This document shows, piece by piece, positions 53,401 through 63,675 of a stretch of DNA of 64,000 bases. A program made the translations under genes and the position numbers. Source of the DNA: Stropharia rugosoannulata (lineage: Eukaryota > Basidiomycota > Agaricomycetes > Agaricales > Strophariaceae); assembly GCA_028532985.1 (NCBI GenBank), contig JANCIK010000002.1, positions 3,720,001 to 3,784,000 on the forward strand, in the 5' to 3' direction. Below the pieces are notes generated by a model. The model ran no database searches and had not been told where the DNA came from. It was given only the letters and a program-made list of their open reading frames with translations. Each line of letters starts with the position of its first letter. The first letter of the stretch is position 1.

Positions 53401-55907
53401 AGTTTGCACCGGTCAAGCATGAGCTTTATGAGCTTGGTTTGGTCTGCGATGTGTCGTCCTTTCATAAACCCAGCTTGGTCGGTAGAAATTAGCCTAGGGG
53501 CCACTGTGGCCAGTTTAGTGGTCAGTATTCTAGTGAAGATTTTGTAGTCAGCGTTCAGAACCGTGATGGGCCTGTAGTTGCCTATTTCCGTAATGTCACC
53601 TTTCTTGAAGATGGGGCACATCCATCCCAGCACAAATTCCGTGCGGTCTGAGACGCCGTACCTTTCAATGTTGTTGTATACTGAACACAGGCAGGCAGTA
53701 ATATCTGGGGAGGGGAGGCCATTACTGGCATCGGCAGTATGGCGCTTGTAGAGGAGTTTCCATAACTCGTGGGGGATACCATCCATTCCTGGGGCCTTCC
53801 CATCCGGAAGTGCTTTCAGGGCAGCTCGGACATCATCTACTGTTGTGGGTGCAGAGAGGAGGGTATGGCCAGCAGCGTCTACTGAAGCCTCGATGGCATT
53901 CAGCGCGTGGTTGGCTGCTCCCGCGTAGTCGGCCTGTGGGGCGAGGTCTATGCGCTGTAGGTTATCATGGTGGGCCCGGGCAATCTCTGCCATTTTATCG
54001 GTGCGCTTCGCGTACGTTGGATTATCTGGAGGGGACGAGGGGTCACGTAGCATGGGGATCAGATCGCGCGGCTTGTTCTCCTTGTTCATAGATATCCAGA
54101 ATTGCGACGCTGTCTCGGCCTGGATAGCCACCTTTATGGCCAGGTTATCTCTGGTACGTTGGTGTCGGTTTATTTGTAGCTCCTGCAGGCGCTCAGTCAG
54201 GTTGAGAGTCTCTGCGAGCTTGTGATCGCTAGGCATGGAGGGTTGTTGCAGAATATCGTGTATGTTCTTCTCAAGCTGCACTATCCTGGTATCCATTCTG
54301 GATACCGTTGTTTTAGATAGGTCGCGGAGGGATGTAGCCAGGGAGACTTTGAAGTCGTTGAAGACAGTTTGGGGGTTGTGGGATGGGGAGCGGTGGGCTA
54401 TGCCCGATGTTAGCTGCTGCAGGGCAAGGTCAAGGGACCTCAGGTGTTCCATCATTATTTCAGTCGCCTTTGTGTTCCGCAACAGGTGGGGGGGCACTGC
54501 CCACCTACCTTTTCCTATGAAGGGGGCGTTTGGCGTTGTGTAGCTAGCAAGGATCAACTTGTGGTCAGTTTGTATGCCGCTCTCCGTTATCTGCCAATTC
54601 CTGGTAAGGCAGCATGCCTCAGAGCGGACATATATTCTGTCCAGGCGTGATTGGGCTAGCTCGGCGTAGCCTCGGGGGCGGGCGTATGTATATGCTAGCA
54701 CGGCCAGGTGCATAGCTCGCCAGCCATCTACGAGCTGTAGGTAAGCCCGTAGGGAGTCAAAAGCAGTGACCGTAGCATTGCTGTCCTCATGACATGGCAG
54801 GCGGTCAATGGCCGATTCGACAAAGTTGAAGTCACCTAGCATAATATCAGGGTTAGGGAGTGCTTTAGCGATTAGGGCGGCCTTTACCTCTCGCCAGAAG
54901 GCTGTGTTCTCTCCGGGTCCATTGGGCGCATACACGGCCAGGATTACCATGGGCTTAGTTGGGTCCTTCCACGGGAGTTGTGTGTGGATTGCCCTTCCTG
55001 GGATTAGAACTGTGTGTTGTGCTTCTGCCCAGCGCGTTCGGGATGTGCGGTAGACTAGAGCCACCCCCGCTCTGGACATTTCGTGGGATGGCAGGGGGGT
55101 GTTGTGGATTACCATGCGGCAGCGGAATTGGGAGTTGAGGTCGGCACATGTTGCCTCTGAGAGGTGGGTTTCTTGTATTGCCAGTATGTCTAGTGCTCGG
55201 TCGTGCATGATTTGGTTAATGTGTTGCCACTTGTCCTTCGTAGCGTAGGAGCCCCCCCCTCGTATGTTTAATGAACCAATGGTAAGGTGGGTCCTCGTGG
55301 ACTTCCGTGGGGTGGGGTGGCCTTGTCTGGGGGTTTGGCCTTGGCGTGTTGCGCTATGTGATGGCGTGGGGGGCACGGGGGTCGCGTGTGGCATGGTGCG
55401 CAAGGCGCTTGGGGCGCGGGCAGGGCGCGCTGTGTCCCCGGTATTAGTAGGGCGCCTTGGATTTGGGACCGGGTCGGTGCGTGCTGCTGCGGCAGCTTGC
55501 ATGGGGTGTACCCCAGCAGCAGCTGGGGTGGTTGCACTCTGGGGTGGCGGGTGCGTGGCTGGTAGTGCCTGACCTAAGGTGTGGTCACAGAGCAGGGTTG
55601 CTCTAGGGCCCGCCCGCGATACACCGGGGTGCACGGGGGGGGTGGTGACGTCAGTGGGGACGTCGGGGTGGGACAGCGGCGCTGTGAGGTCCGGGCCTGG
55701 GGGAGCAGGGGGGGCTGGTGCCATCCCAACTTCCTCAGGTCCGGGCTCGCCAGCGCCTCTGTTTATTCCCAGTGTGTTGCCGAGTCCAGCCCTTCCATCA
55801 TTGGGGGCCCCAGAGACACTGTTGGGGCTCCCTCTGGGAGGGTCGGGGGGTGTAGTCCATAGGCCTGTAGAGTTGTCCGAGGGTAATCTAATATGTGTAT
55901 TTGTCAT
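50439..55907 (-). pseudogene. LINE ORF2: endonuclease-reverse transcriptase, two in-frame stops
   Basis: Starting at ATG 55907, a Pro-rich leader precedes an AP-like endonuclease (GSLNIRGGGSYATKDKW, ILAIQETHLSE, LGDFNFVESAIDR, ITESGIQTDHKLILASY). The reverse transcriptase follows: LPDGKAPGMDGIPHELW, KGDITEIGNYRPITVLN, DQAGFMKGRHIADQT, RGVRQGDPLSCLLFN and the catalytic box FFADDTTVFLNA. After VEALVQ there is TGA at 52617-52619, 12 sense codons, and a second TGA at 52578-52580. The same frame then runs open to 50439 through a thumb/connector and a zinc-binding CHTCNNAVEDMQHILTAC (Cx2Cx8Hx4C). No RNase H motif is seen. Apart from the two stops the protein is intact, and both sit where CGA-to-TGA changes are plausible. 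Confidence 0.87.
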
Positions 55908-56232
55908 AGTTGGTTAGTACGGGCTGGGCCTTACCAAGGCTACCAGTCCGGATCCGTTTGGCCTCGGAGTCCACAGGTAGCACACTTTAAGGGTAGGGTC
56001 CTGAGGTGGAGGGGGGACTAGCTGGGGAGGGGATGAGGGCAGATTACGTGCCAGGCTTTCCGGGTTGGTTGCATGTGCTCAACATCCAACACGGTCACCC
56101 TGACTTTCTTGCTGCCTACCAGGCTGGCTCAGTCATCCTCTGTTTAACGTCTACATATGTCATTGGGAACTACAAGCCCCGAGCCGGGCAGTACATGTAA
56201 TATATGCTAAGGTAGACGTATAGTAAGGGAAG

Positions 56233-58032
56233 TTATATGTTCGAACGGCGCACCATTCCACGGCGCAGAGCTGGTTTAGGCTTCCTGTTGTTACGGGGGG
56301 TTAGGGGGGACTGGGGAAGGTCATAGCCACTACCTCCTTCATTTTCACGGCCTGTTGGCGGCCTAGCATGCCATCCTGGAACATTGTAGAGGGGGCAGAG
56401 GCCAGTGGGATGGTCGAATCCTCGGCACTGCACACAGTTGAAAACTGGCAGGGCTCGGCCAGAGCCACGCAGGGACAGGTAGGTGTCTCTTCGGATTGCG
56501 GTAACCCACTGACGCAGGTCGGTGTCGTTGAGGGCTGGGCATTCCATATACACGTTGTAAAGGGTAATGGTGATGCCGTCGCGCTTAACCTCCAGGGGCT
56601 TAATCATGATGCTCCATAGGCCCTCCTCTGCAGAATAGATTGGGACATCGTGGCCTTCAGCCGCGGCTGCATACCAACGCCCAATGAGGGCACTGGCTTG
56701 CGTGTTAGCTGCAAGGTGATAGCGGATCATGTCATGCAGTTGGTCGTAGGGGCCCTTGCTTATGTTGCCCAGAGTCATGACAAAGTCCGCGCCGAAGAAG
56801 TGGCCTTGGTAGACGAACAGGGTCTGCGCCGGGGTGCTCCAGACACGGCGGTTGGTGAGGATCAGCATTTGTGTCGGGGTCAGGCCTCGGATAAAATAGG
56901 GGTGGATGGGCTTTTTATCTGTCCTGGCAGTATGATGCTTTACGCCTGGCATACTGACCGACAGGTCCGGGCAGGCGAAAAGGGACTCGATAAGGGAGTG
57001 GATTTGGGCGATCTTCGTTTGTTTGTCCTCCATGAATGGGTCGAAGGCCAGGTAGCCAACAACGTAGGTGTACGGGTCTTCGGAGTCCCAGAGGGCTCTG
57101 CTCGCGTCGTCCAGGTTTGCTCGGAGGTTGAAAGCGGTTATACCTTCGCTAACAGGGAAATAGCCTGTGGGGGGAACCGGTGTGAGATCGAGGCCCAGGG
57201 GCGGGGTGTACTTGTCTGCCCTATCTGCTGCGTCATTCCAGCGCTGCTGGAGGCGGATATGGTCAAGGTGGTCGCGATAGCGTTGCTCAGAGGCTGGCGA
57301 AAGGCGTTCGGGGGAGGACAGCGGGAGAGGGGATCTATGTGCTGGTGTTTGTGGGTCGCCATGTTCCGCGCCTGAGCGGAGCAGTCTCGCTGTTGTGCCC
57401 GCGTCAATTTTGGGCGCGCTCCGTTGGGCTGCCTTCGTCGTTTCGTCGCGTCGCTTCTTGGCTGAGGAGGCAGCCAGGGTCCTTTGTGGCGAGGGGCGCC
57501 TTGTGGGGGTGTCCGGAATATAGTCCTCCGGAACATCGGGGAAGAAGGGGAGATGTTGGGAGATGCCAAGGTCTAGGGTGAGCTGCTCCGGGTCCTCATC
57601 GTCAGAGCCCGAGGGGGTCCTCAGGGCATGGATGGTGACAGTGTTGCCCATGGATGAGTCACTTGCATAGTGGAGACGGCAGATTCCAGCCTTACGTTCG
57701 GCTCTGCGGGAGGGTGTACTTAGCGGGGTCCGGGGGGATTCAGTGTCCCTTGCCCTTTTCAGCCCCTTCTTGGCTGGGGTTTTGTGGGCTGGGGATTGCG
57801 ATTGTGGCCCTGGAGGCGGAAGCGGGGGGAAATCAGCGTCCCGCTGCGGTTCGGCTGCAAGCATGTCCAGGTCCGTCTGGGTGGCATCGAGCATGACCGC
57901 ATCGTTGTCGTCCTGTGGGCCTACTGGGGCGGGGGGCGGGGCTGTTCCGCTGGTGGGTGCAGAGGCCTTTCCAGCGGGGGTTATGGCGGCAACCACGGCG
58001 GCAAAGGAGGAGTTGTTGGAGAGAGGTTGCAT
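56233..58032 (-). CDS. LINE ORF1, gag-like nucleic-acid-binding protein
   Basis: From the first in-frame ATG at 58032 (NMQPLSNNSSFAAVV) the frame runs about 599 codons. The frame is open further upstream to a GTG at 58080, where AAGAAG|GTGAGT looks more like a splice donor than a start. The N-terminal third is Pro/Ala/Thr-rich with basic patches (AHKTPAKKGLKRARDTE). The middle is folded (AFNLRANLDDASRALWDSED, YTYVVGYLAFDPFM). Near the end a single zinc knuckle CVQCRGFDHPTGLC (CX2CX4HX4C) is followed by a basic tail. ORF1 proteins coat element RNA and form the RNP that ORF2 uses. It has no internal stop and is 326 bases from ORF2. Confidence 0.8.
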   Translation of the reverse strand: MQPLSNNSSFAAVVAAITPAGKASAPTSGTAPPPAPVGPQDDNDAVMLDATQTDLDMLAAEPQRDADFPPLPPPGPQSQSPAHKTPAKKGLKRARDTESPRTPLSTPSRRAERKAGICRLHYASDSSMGNTVTIHALRTPSGSDDEDPEQLTLDLGISQHLPFFPDVPEDYIPDTPTRRPSPQRTLAASSAKKRRDETTKAAQRSAPKIDAGTTARLLRSGAEHGDPQTPAHRSPLPLSSPERLSPASEQRYRDHLDHIRLQQRWNDAADRADKYTPPLGLDLTPVPPTGYFPVSEGITAFNLRANLDDASRALWDSEDPYTYVVGYLAFDPFMEDKQTKIAQIHSLIESLFACPDLSVSMPGVKHHTARTDKKPIHPYFIRGLTPTQMLILTNRRVWSTPAQTLFVYQGHFFGADFVMTLGNISKGPYDQLHDMIRYHLAANTQASALIGRWYAAAAEGHDVPIYSAEEGLWSIMIKPLEVKRDGITITLYNVYMECPALNDTDLRQWVTAIRRDTYLSLRGSGRALPVFNCVQCRGFDHPTGLCPLYNVPGWHARPPTGRENEGGSGYDLPQSPLTPRNNRKPKPALRRGMVRRSNI

Positions 58033-58080
58033 GTTAAGATTTCCTTGTTTTGAGGATGGAGGGTAGGGGGTGATACTCAC

Positions 58081-58800
58081 CTTCTTTTATACTGCGCTCA
58101 TCGCATTTCCCTTCCCAGTTTGGACTCGAGTTACTCCTGCTCGCTAGGCCGGGCAACGAACTAATTGCTGCAGGGTGGGGCCTGGGTGGGGGGGAGGAAG
58201 TTGGGCTAGGTAGTGCACCAGGGGGAGGCGGTGGCGTTGGGCATCTGCTGACCTCGAGGGGGCCCTCCGCCACTGTCTTGGGCTTGTGGCGCGGGTGGAT
58301 TAGGAGGTGCGGTTTTTATGCGCGGGGGGGATGGTGGGGGGCCCGACGGGGGGGGTGTCGCAGTCTCTGTCCGGGCTACCGTGTCGTGGTCTGTACTGAG
58401 GGGACTGGTAGGGGCCCGGTGGGCTCTATGGGCTTGTGTTGGGTGAGGGGGGGTTGGTAGGCTGGGTGTTTCTTCTCCTTGGAGGGCGCTGAGTGTTGCT
58501 GGCGGCGTAGTTGGGGGCACTTTCTCTTCTTCGGGGTGCTAGTCCCAGGCTGGGTGGCAGGGCTGGACAGACATGTCCTGTAGGCGTCCAAGGATGTGGG
58601 TCGGCAGGGGGAGGGCGTCCGGTTAACTCAGGGGGTTTTTCGAGGTCCGCCAGACTCCGCCCCAAATTTCGGCTGTTGCCATGAGTGGCCGGCCACGGCC
58701 GAGGGCGGTATTGGGGGGGGTCGTGGTTGCGGTGGTTTATGGGGTGTTTATCAGTTTTGTAGGTGCTCCACGGTGCGCCTTAGGGGGGGTTAGGATGGTG
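58081..58800 (-). other. LINE 5' region, G-run rich on the plus strand
   Basis: Many runs of three to eight G occur on the plus strand (for example 58188-58195, 58324-58330, 58351-58357). Read on the minus strand this is a Pro-rich open stretch. It is probably the 5' UTR or promoter of the LINE, possibly an upstream exon of ORF1. The G-runs could form quadruplexes. Confidence 0.45.
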
Positions 58801-59452
58801 GTTGTGCCTTATGGCCTGTGTACATGCCTATTGCAGGCATTTATTAATTGATTGGTTGGTAGTTTGTGAGGAGGTGGACGAGTCAGATCTAGGGAGATAT
58901 ACTAGCTAGTGCTATGCATCAGGGATACCTGCATTTGACCTGGCCTGAGTGATTTAGGCAGTATTAGGTTAGCTGCATTCTGTTGGTATCTGTTTGGTGT
59001 CGGTATTTGTGTAGATAAAGGGCTTGTGCCAGGGCTGGATTTCTTAGTCCTCTCGAACATACCTGCAGGTGAGTACCCAGTCTCATGTTTCAGAGAAGGT
59101 TGCTTAAAGGAACTAGTAGTAATGGGGTTCAGCAGTTTCCTCAGTCGTCTGCGGGTCTCTTGGCAACAGACTATGGCACAGTACGGAAAGTCAGACAAGC
59201 AGATGCAGGCCTCCATGGTGGAGGGGGGCCCCCCTATCCCTATTGCATGCACATATGCCTGGTTCGAGGGGGGCCCACCTGTTTCTGAGCATTGGGTCAT
59301 GCTCAGGCGTTGACAGGCCTGCATTTACACCAAGGCTGTAAGTGGCCACAGCGGGCGGTTGGGGCTGGAGTGCAGGGGTACAGCGGAACGGTGACTAGCC
59401 TGGTCAGCCGTCTCAGCGCTCAGCGCGTGCATCACAAATCATCACGCGTGTG
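58801..59452. other. Repeat-like sequence right of the LINE
   Basis: No gene is seen. It contains a palindrome-like GGCCTCCATGG / GAGGGGGGCCCCCCT pair at 59211-59236 and a related GAGGGGGGCCCACCT at 59267-59281. Probably part of an older mobile element. Confidence 0.35.
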
Positions 59453-60455
59453 CTCAGCGGGCAGTTGTGTGGGGGCTCAGCGGACTGTACCAGCCATAAG
59501 TACACAGTTGAAGGACCCGGAATAACTGCCAGCGGGGCACATAACAGTTACTGTCTTCTCAGCGGAAGGCAGGAGTACAGCTGAGCGAGAAATATCAAAG
59601 GCGACGAGCAGGACTGTGTGTAGACGGTGTCCCAAAGGGGGCTCAGCGGAACACATCACGAAGGCGAGATTTGCCTAAGTCCACTCGTCAGGTGACCGTG
59701 GCGCACGCGCTGGAGCGTGTGATGCCCGAGGGAATGAATAATGCACACAGCACAGACTCCGCTGGGGAACTTTGGCAGCGGTAACCAGATCTCAATAACC
59801 CAGAAGGAATCGCTCAGCGGGGTTCACTGGCGTCTCTCGGCGGAGGCTGGCAACACAACGAGGTCAGGTCGCGCTCAGCGGGGTAGTCATCAAAACGCCC
59901 AGCGGAGGCACATGCGCTCAGCGGGCCTTTGGTCCGGCGTTGCTAGTATTTACTCTCCACCTAAATTAGTACACAGCGCGCGTCTATATAAACTTGTAAT
60001 TGTAACTACAGAAATCAAGCAATTGTCTACCCACTAGATCTGTGTGTTGGGCTTCGTCCCAGACCGTCAGTGGGCTGTGTTTAGCTTTTGTTAGGGTCTT
60101 TACTGTGAAGTGTATTGTGAATCATAGAAGTTTTGGATAGCTTCTGGCCACCGGGTCATTTGGAGAGCTCGGCGGGGAGTCAGTGCAACCGTGTACGAAA
60201 ACTCGCGCTGTAGCGTTTTGTGAATTGAGACTGCACCACCGGGTGAACGAGGTTCTGGATAGCCTCAGCGGAATAGGACTTTGGACAGTTCCAGCGGAAC
60301 GACTTTGGATAGTCAGCGGAGCGAGGCACAATTGGGAATACCAGCTTGTGTGAGCATCTGCATCGGTCACCGGACCTCAAACCCACTCAGCGGAATAAGC
60401 CCCGCGGAGCCACCATCAAAGCTATACATTACTATCGATACCCTGCTCTCAGCGG
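59453..60455 (+). repeat. Cluster of the octamer CTCAGCGG
   Basis: Exact CTCAGCGG occurs at 59453, 59476, 59558, 59642, 59813, 59874, 59917, 60264, 60386 and 60448. Near matches (CCCAGCGG, CCAGCGG, GTCAGCGG, CTCGGCGG) lie at 59529, 59836, 59898, 60290 and 60312. All are on the plus strand, with spacing from 23 to over 300 bases and no common frame. Chance would give far fewer than one. The same octamer recurs at 63461 near the right-edge element, so this is probably part of one repeat family, perhaps an LTR. Confidence 0.8.
59985..59992 (+). promoter_or_regulatory. TATA-box candidate inside the octamer region
   Basis: TATATAAA is followed by about 100 bases that read like a retroelement R/U5 region (TGTAATTGTAACTACAG). 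It may be the promoter of an LTR, but LTR ends were not established. Confidence 0.35.
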
Positions 60456-61112
60456 AGGTTCATCACGAAAAAGACTTTTGATTGGAGGGCACTTTAGGAA
60501 AGTGCAATCAGAACATCAATTGATGGGGCCTTTAACTACTTTAGGATGTCATGAGATGCCTTGGCATGTCCTGGCATGCCCTGGCATGCTTTGAATTTCC
60601 ATGCAACGTGGGGAAATAAAGCCAGCTTGAACGACTTTTCCCACCTTCATTGTTGATTTTCAAACATTAAAATTATACACATTATGTGGGTGACATGCCC
60701 ATTTAAGTACTTCAAATAGTGCGATAATTTGATTATGTAAGCCTATCCAATATCGCACTAAGTCGACTAAGTCCTCTAAGTTCACTTGCACTTCACTCTC
60801 ATGTTCCCCACTCCCCTTCCTCAACTTTTCTTGTATGCTTAGTCTCTACTCTACTCAGGCAGTCCTTGGTGACTGATACCTTGTTATATCTGGTCTAGAG
60901 CTTGGATTTATGTCAGGAGGGCAAATGTGGATGGAATAGGCCCATCCCTATAGAGATTTCTGTATATCGTCGGAACGGTTTACCGCATTATCAAACGGTT
61001 TTTTGGTACGTCTTTAGCTCATCTATACGTTTCTAACGCACCCAAGAACACTCCAAACGAACCAGTATTCGACGCATAAACTTAGCACCATCTGGACACC
61101 CCTATTGAAACA
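60456..61112. other. Non-coding repeat-rich stretch
   Basis: Near 60552-60592 a ten-base unit is repeated in tandem (TGCCTTGGCA, TGTCCTGGCA, TGCCCTGGCA). Related ATGCC-TGG strings occur at 63165-63290. No coding potential is seen. Confidence 0.45.
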
Positions 61113-62058
61113 GTTCACCAATTTCCTTGTTGTCTGTTTCTTCCGAGCCTTCGGTCGCCCCAGATTCGGAATGTGGGCAATTGTGCGATTCTAACGAGCT
61201 CAATACCGATGGATTTGGTCGCCTGGAAGGCGAGAACCGGCTATGTTACCCTCCTTCCCCCAATTTCCGATGTTTTATCGATTTTAAAGGTATGTGTTGG
61301 GTTTATTGCGTCGTTCTTTTCATATATGAGCTCCTGAAGATTAGGGGATTCCATTGAGTCCTTGAATGTTTGATTCCGACGTCTGGAAGCCGTCCAACTC
61401 CGATGTGCTCCTCCTGCCCCTGGACTGCCTCTGCTTGAAAGTGCAATAACTCCAGATCCTGTCAACATTTACTCTCAATTCTTTTTGAACCTTCAAGAGC
61501 ATTTTAGTCCTCTGCCAACCGTCTCCAAGATCATGCCAATTCATCCTGTACTTGCCGAGTATCATCTTATAGGTATAAAGTCCCCTTTCACCACTTTCTA
61601 TCTTGTCCGTTTCCTCCGAGCCCTCGGTCACCGCATATTCATATTGTGGGCAATTATGCGATTCTAACGAGCTCAAGACCGATGGATTTGGTCGCCTGGA
61701 AGGCGAGAACCAGCTATGTCTCTCTCCTTCCCCTATTTTCCAATGTTTTATCGATTTTAAAGGTATGTATCCGCTATATTGTGTTGTTCTTTTCATATAT
61801 GAGCTCCTTGGAATTAGGGGATTCTATTGAGTCTATGAACGTTCGATTCCGACGCCTGGAAGCCATACAACTGTGATGTGCTCCTCCTGCCCCTGGATTG
61901 CCTCTGCTTGAAAGTCCCATAACTCCTGATCCTGTCCACCTTTACTCTTAATTCTTTTTGCACCTTCAAGACCATCTTAGTCCTCTGCAAACCGTCCCCA
62001 AGATCATGCTAATCCATCCTGTACTTGCCAAGTACCATCTTATAGGTGTCAAGTGCCC
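61113..62058 (+). repeat. Diverged tandem duplication, period 473 bp
   Basis: Two copies, about 61113-61585 and 61586-62058, align over their whole length. For example GATGGATTTGGTCGCCTGGA starts at 61208 and again at 61681, and TTTTATCGATTTTAAAGGTA follows in both. The second copy differs by scattered substitutions rather than long indels. Frames inside carry no known domain, and stops fall at matching places. Confidence 0.85.
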
Positions 62059-63339
62059 TTAGGACGCATTTTCCCTCATATATCTGTCAATACCCGGCCA
62101 GACAGTATGATTTCTGCATTTCCTGGTTCGTCTCATTAATACCTATCCAACAGTACCATTCATTGCATGATTTGACAAGCTTGAGGGCGATCTCAATCTT
62201 TGTGTCCTCCTTCCCCTGGATGGGACAATTTAATTCATAGGTGCGCTTCTGGATATCCTGAGTGTCTCAAACTTTGGGAAAACTTACTCAACTACATAAG
62301 GTACCTGCTCCTGCGCCGGCTTAATTTTTGGGGCAACCAAGCGTCCTTCATCTCAAGTTGCTAGTCAACTTCGGAGTGTTGAGGTATTTCTATGATTCTG
62401 ACATAGGTTCGTCTCCAATCTCCTTAATTCTTTCTATGATGAACTCACCTTGATTGTGGCTTTCTAACAAGCCCTCAAACGCTATATATCGTCCCTTGGA
62501 ATCCAAAAATCCGCCATGTGCTCCTCCTCCTCCTCCCTCCTCCAGGTAAAGTACTTCATATCTTGGGTTCCTGTTTGTATTTTTGGCTAATTCTTTTTGG
62601 AGTCTTTTACTATAGATATGTATCGACTAATCGACCAGTTTATGGCCTCCGATATGCCCTCAATATCTGATGTCCCTATTGACCATATGACTACTATTGC
62701 AGAGTTGAATATCATCTCCCTCCTTCAATTTTCAACAAAGGCTTTCGCAACTAGGCATGTTTATTCACCATTTATGTGGGGTTTGAACGCGTTCCTTACA
62801 CAAATTTTGAGACTCCTGGATGCCTGTGAGTAGCCATGTCCTCCTCCATCTCCCTGTCTTGGACTAATTTTGCTCTAAGTTGGGAACTACTTCTTCAATT
62901 GCGTCGCGGTTTTTTGGAGCTTCTTCGCGTTAATTCAGGCTTTCTAACGAGCCCCTGAACGCGTTATTCCGAGCAGAATTACCATCTTCATAAGCGCCCT
63001 ATCACTGTGTTGTATTATATGTATCCACATGAATACTGTATTATCTAGTGTAGTTAGAGTCAATATATAACTTGTTTTTTATAAGAAGTTTGAATAGTAC
63101 TTGTTAAATGGCATTATATATAAACATCTTTGAATGATACAAGGTACATCTGGTGGATCCTAGGATGCCTTGAGCTGCCCTGGATTGCCTTGGGAAAGTT
63201 GTACCTGGTAGTTTGCAGAGGGACCTTGCCCTGAGTGCACCTAAGGGCCCTGGCTGCTTTGCATGCCCTGGCTGCCTTAGGATCTCTAAGGCAGTGCCAG
63301 GGAGATACAAAGCCCCTGGGGACAAAAGTCATTTTCCTG
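62059..63339. other. Decayed relatives of the tandem unit and non-coding sequence
   Basis: Pieces of the 473-bp unit recur in shortened form. GCTTTCTAACAAGCCCTCAAACGC is near 62458 and a close match is near 62938. GTGCTCCTCCTCC is near 62518, resembling GTGCTCCTCCTGCCC in both full units. No gene is supported. Confidence 0.45.
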
Positions 63340-63630
63340 ATGTTGCCCAGACATTAATCTGAGACTTCTAGAATTAAACCCCTCCTTAAAACGAACTTGC
63401 AGGCACTGTACAGCGGACTTCGGGACTGAACTCACGAGACTCTTAAAACATCACAGTCCGCTCAGCGGAGAGGACCAGGAGAAGCGTAGACATCTATAAT
63501 CCGCTTAGCTGAAGAGCGTCGCTCGATCTAAGGGATAGGATCTCGCTCCGCTGGGGTTGTGTGTGTTGTGTTTCTTGTGATTCGAGTCTAGCCCCGCGGC
63601 AGACCTCTCATCTGGAGCCCACCGCGAGGG
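63340..63630 (+). mobile_element. Possible LTR end and primer-binding site
   Basis: A segment ending CTCTCA at 63610 is followed, after TC, by TGGAGCCCACCGCGAGG from 63613. This is the layout of an LTR terminus (CA) plus a tRNA primer-binding site (TGG...). The octamer CTCAGCGG at 63461 links it to the 59.5-60.5 kb repeat. The left LTR border is unknown; a TGATGTTGCC at 63338 is a candidate. The second LTR would lie outside the window. Confidence 0.4.
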
Positions 63631-63675
63631 GTAGGTTCAGAAATCTCATATAGTGTTTCGGGGACCACGGCTTAG

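Larger units (their letters stand above)
50237..58800 (-). mobile_element. Tad-like non-LTR retrotransposon (LINE)
   Basis: The element runs on the minus strand. A gag-like ORF1 (58032-56233) and an ORF2 with endonuclease and reverse transcriptase (55907 to 50439) are followed by a ~180-base 3' UTR and a poly(A) tail. The tail is seen as 23 consecutive T residues at 50237-50259 on the plus strand. The upstream ~770 bases are very C-rich on the element strand and probably 5' UTR. Total length is about 8.5 kb, so it is nearly full-length. The 5' border at about 58.8 kb is a guess from where the composition changes. I could not find a target-site duplication between the flanks. Two stop codons in ORF2 suggest this copy is inactive. 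Confidence 0.87.

Noticed and set aside
56650..57375. 241-codon plus-strand frame opposite LINE ORF1
   Set aside because: Shadow of ORF1 codon bias; no recognisable family.
50190..58900. Target-site duplication of the LINE
   Set aside because: The left flank (GGGTGAGGTTTAAA) has only a short GTGAGG match near 58865, too short to count.
59453..60455. CRISPR-like array from the repeated octamer
   Set aside because: Repeats are only eight bases, spacing is irregular, and the host is a fungus.
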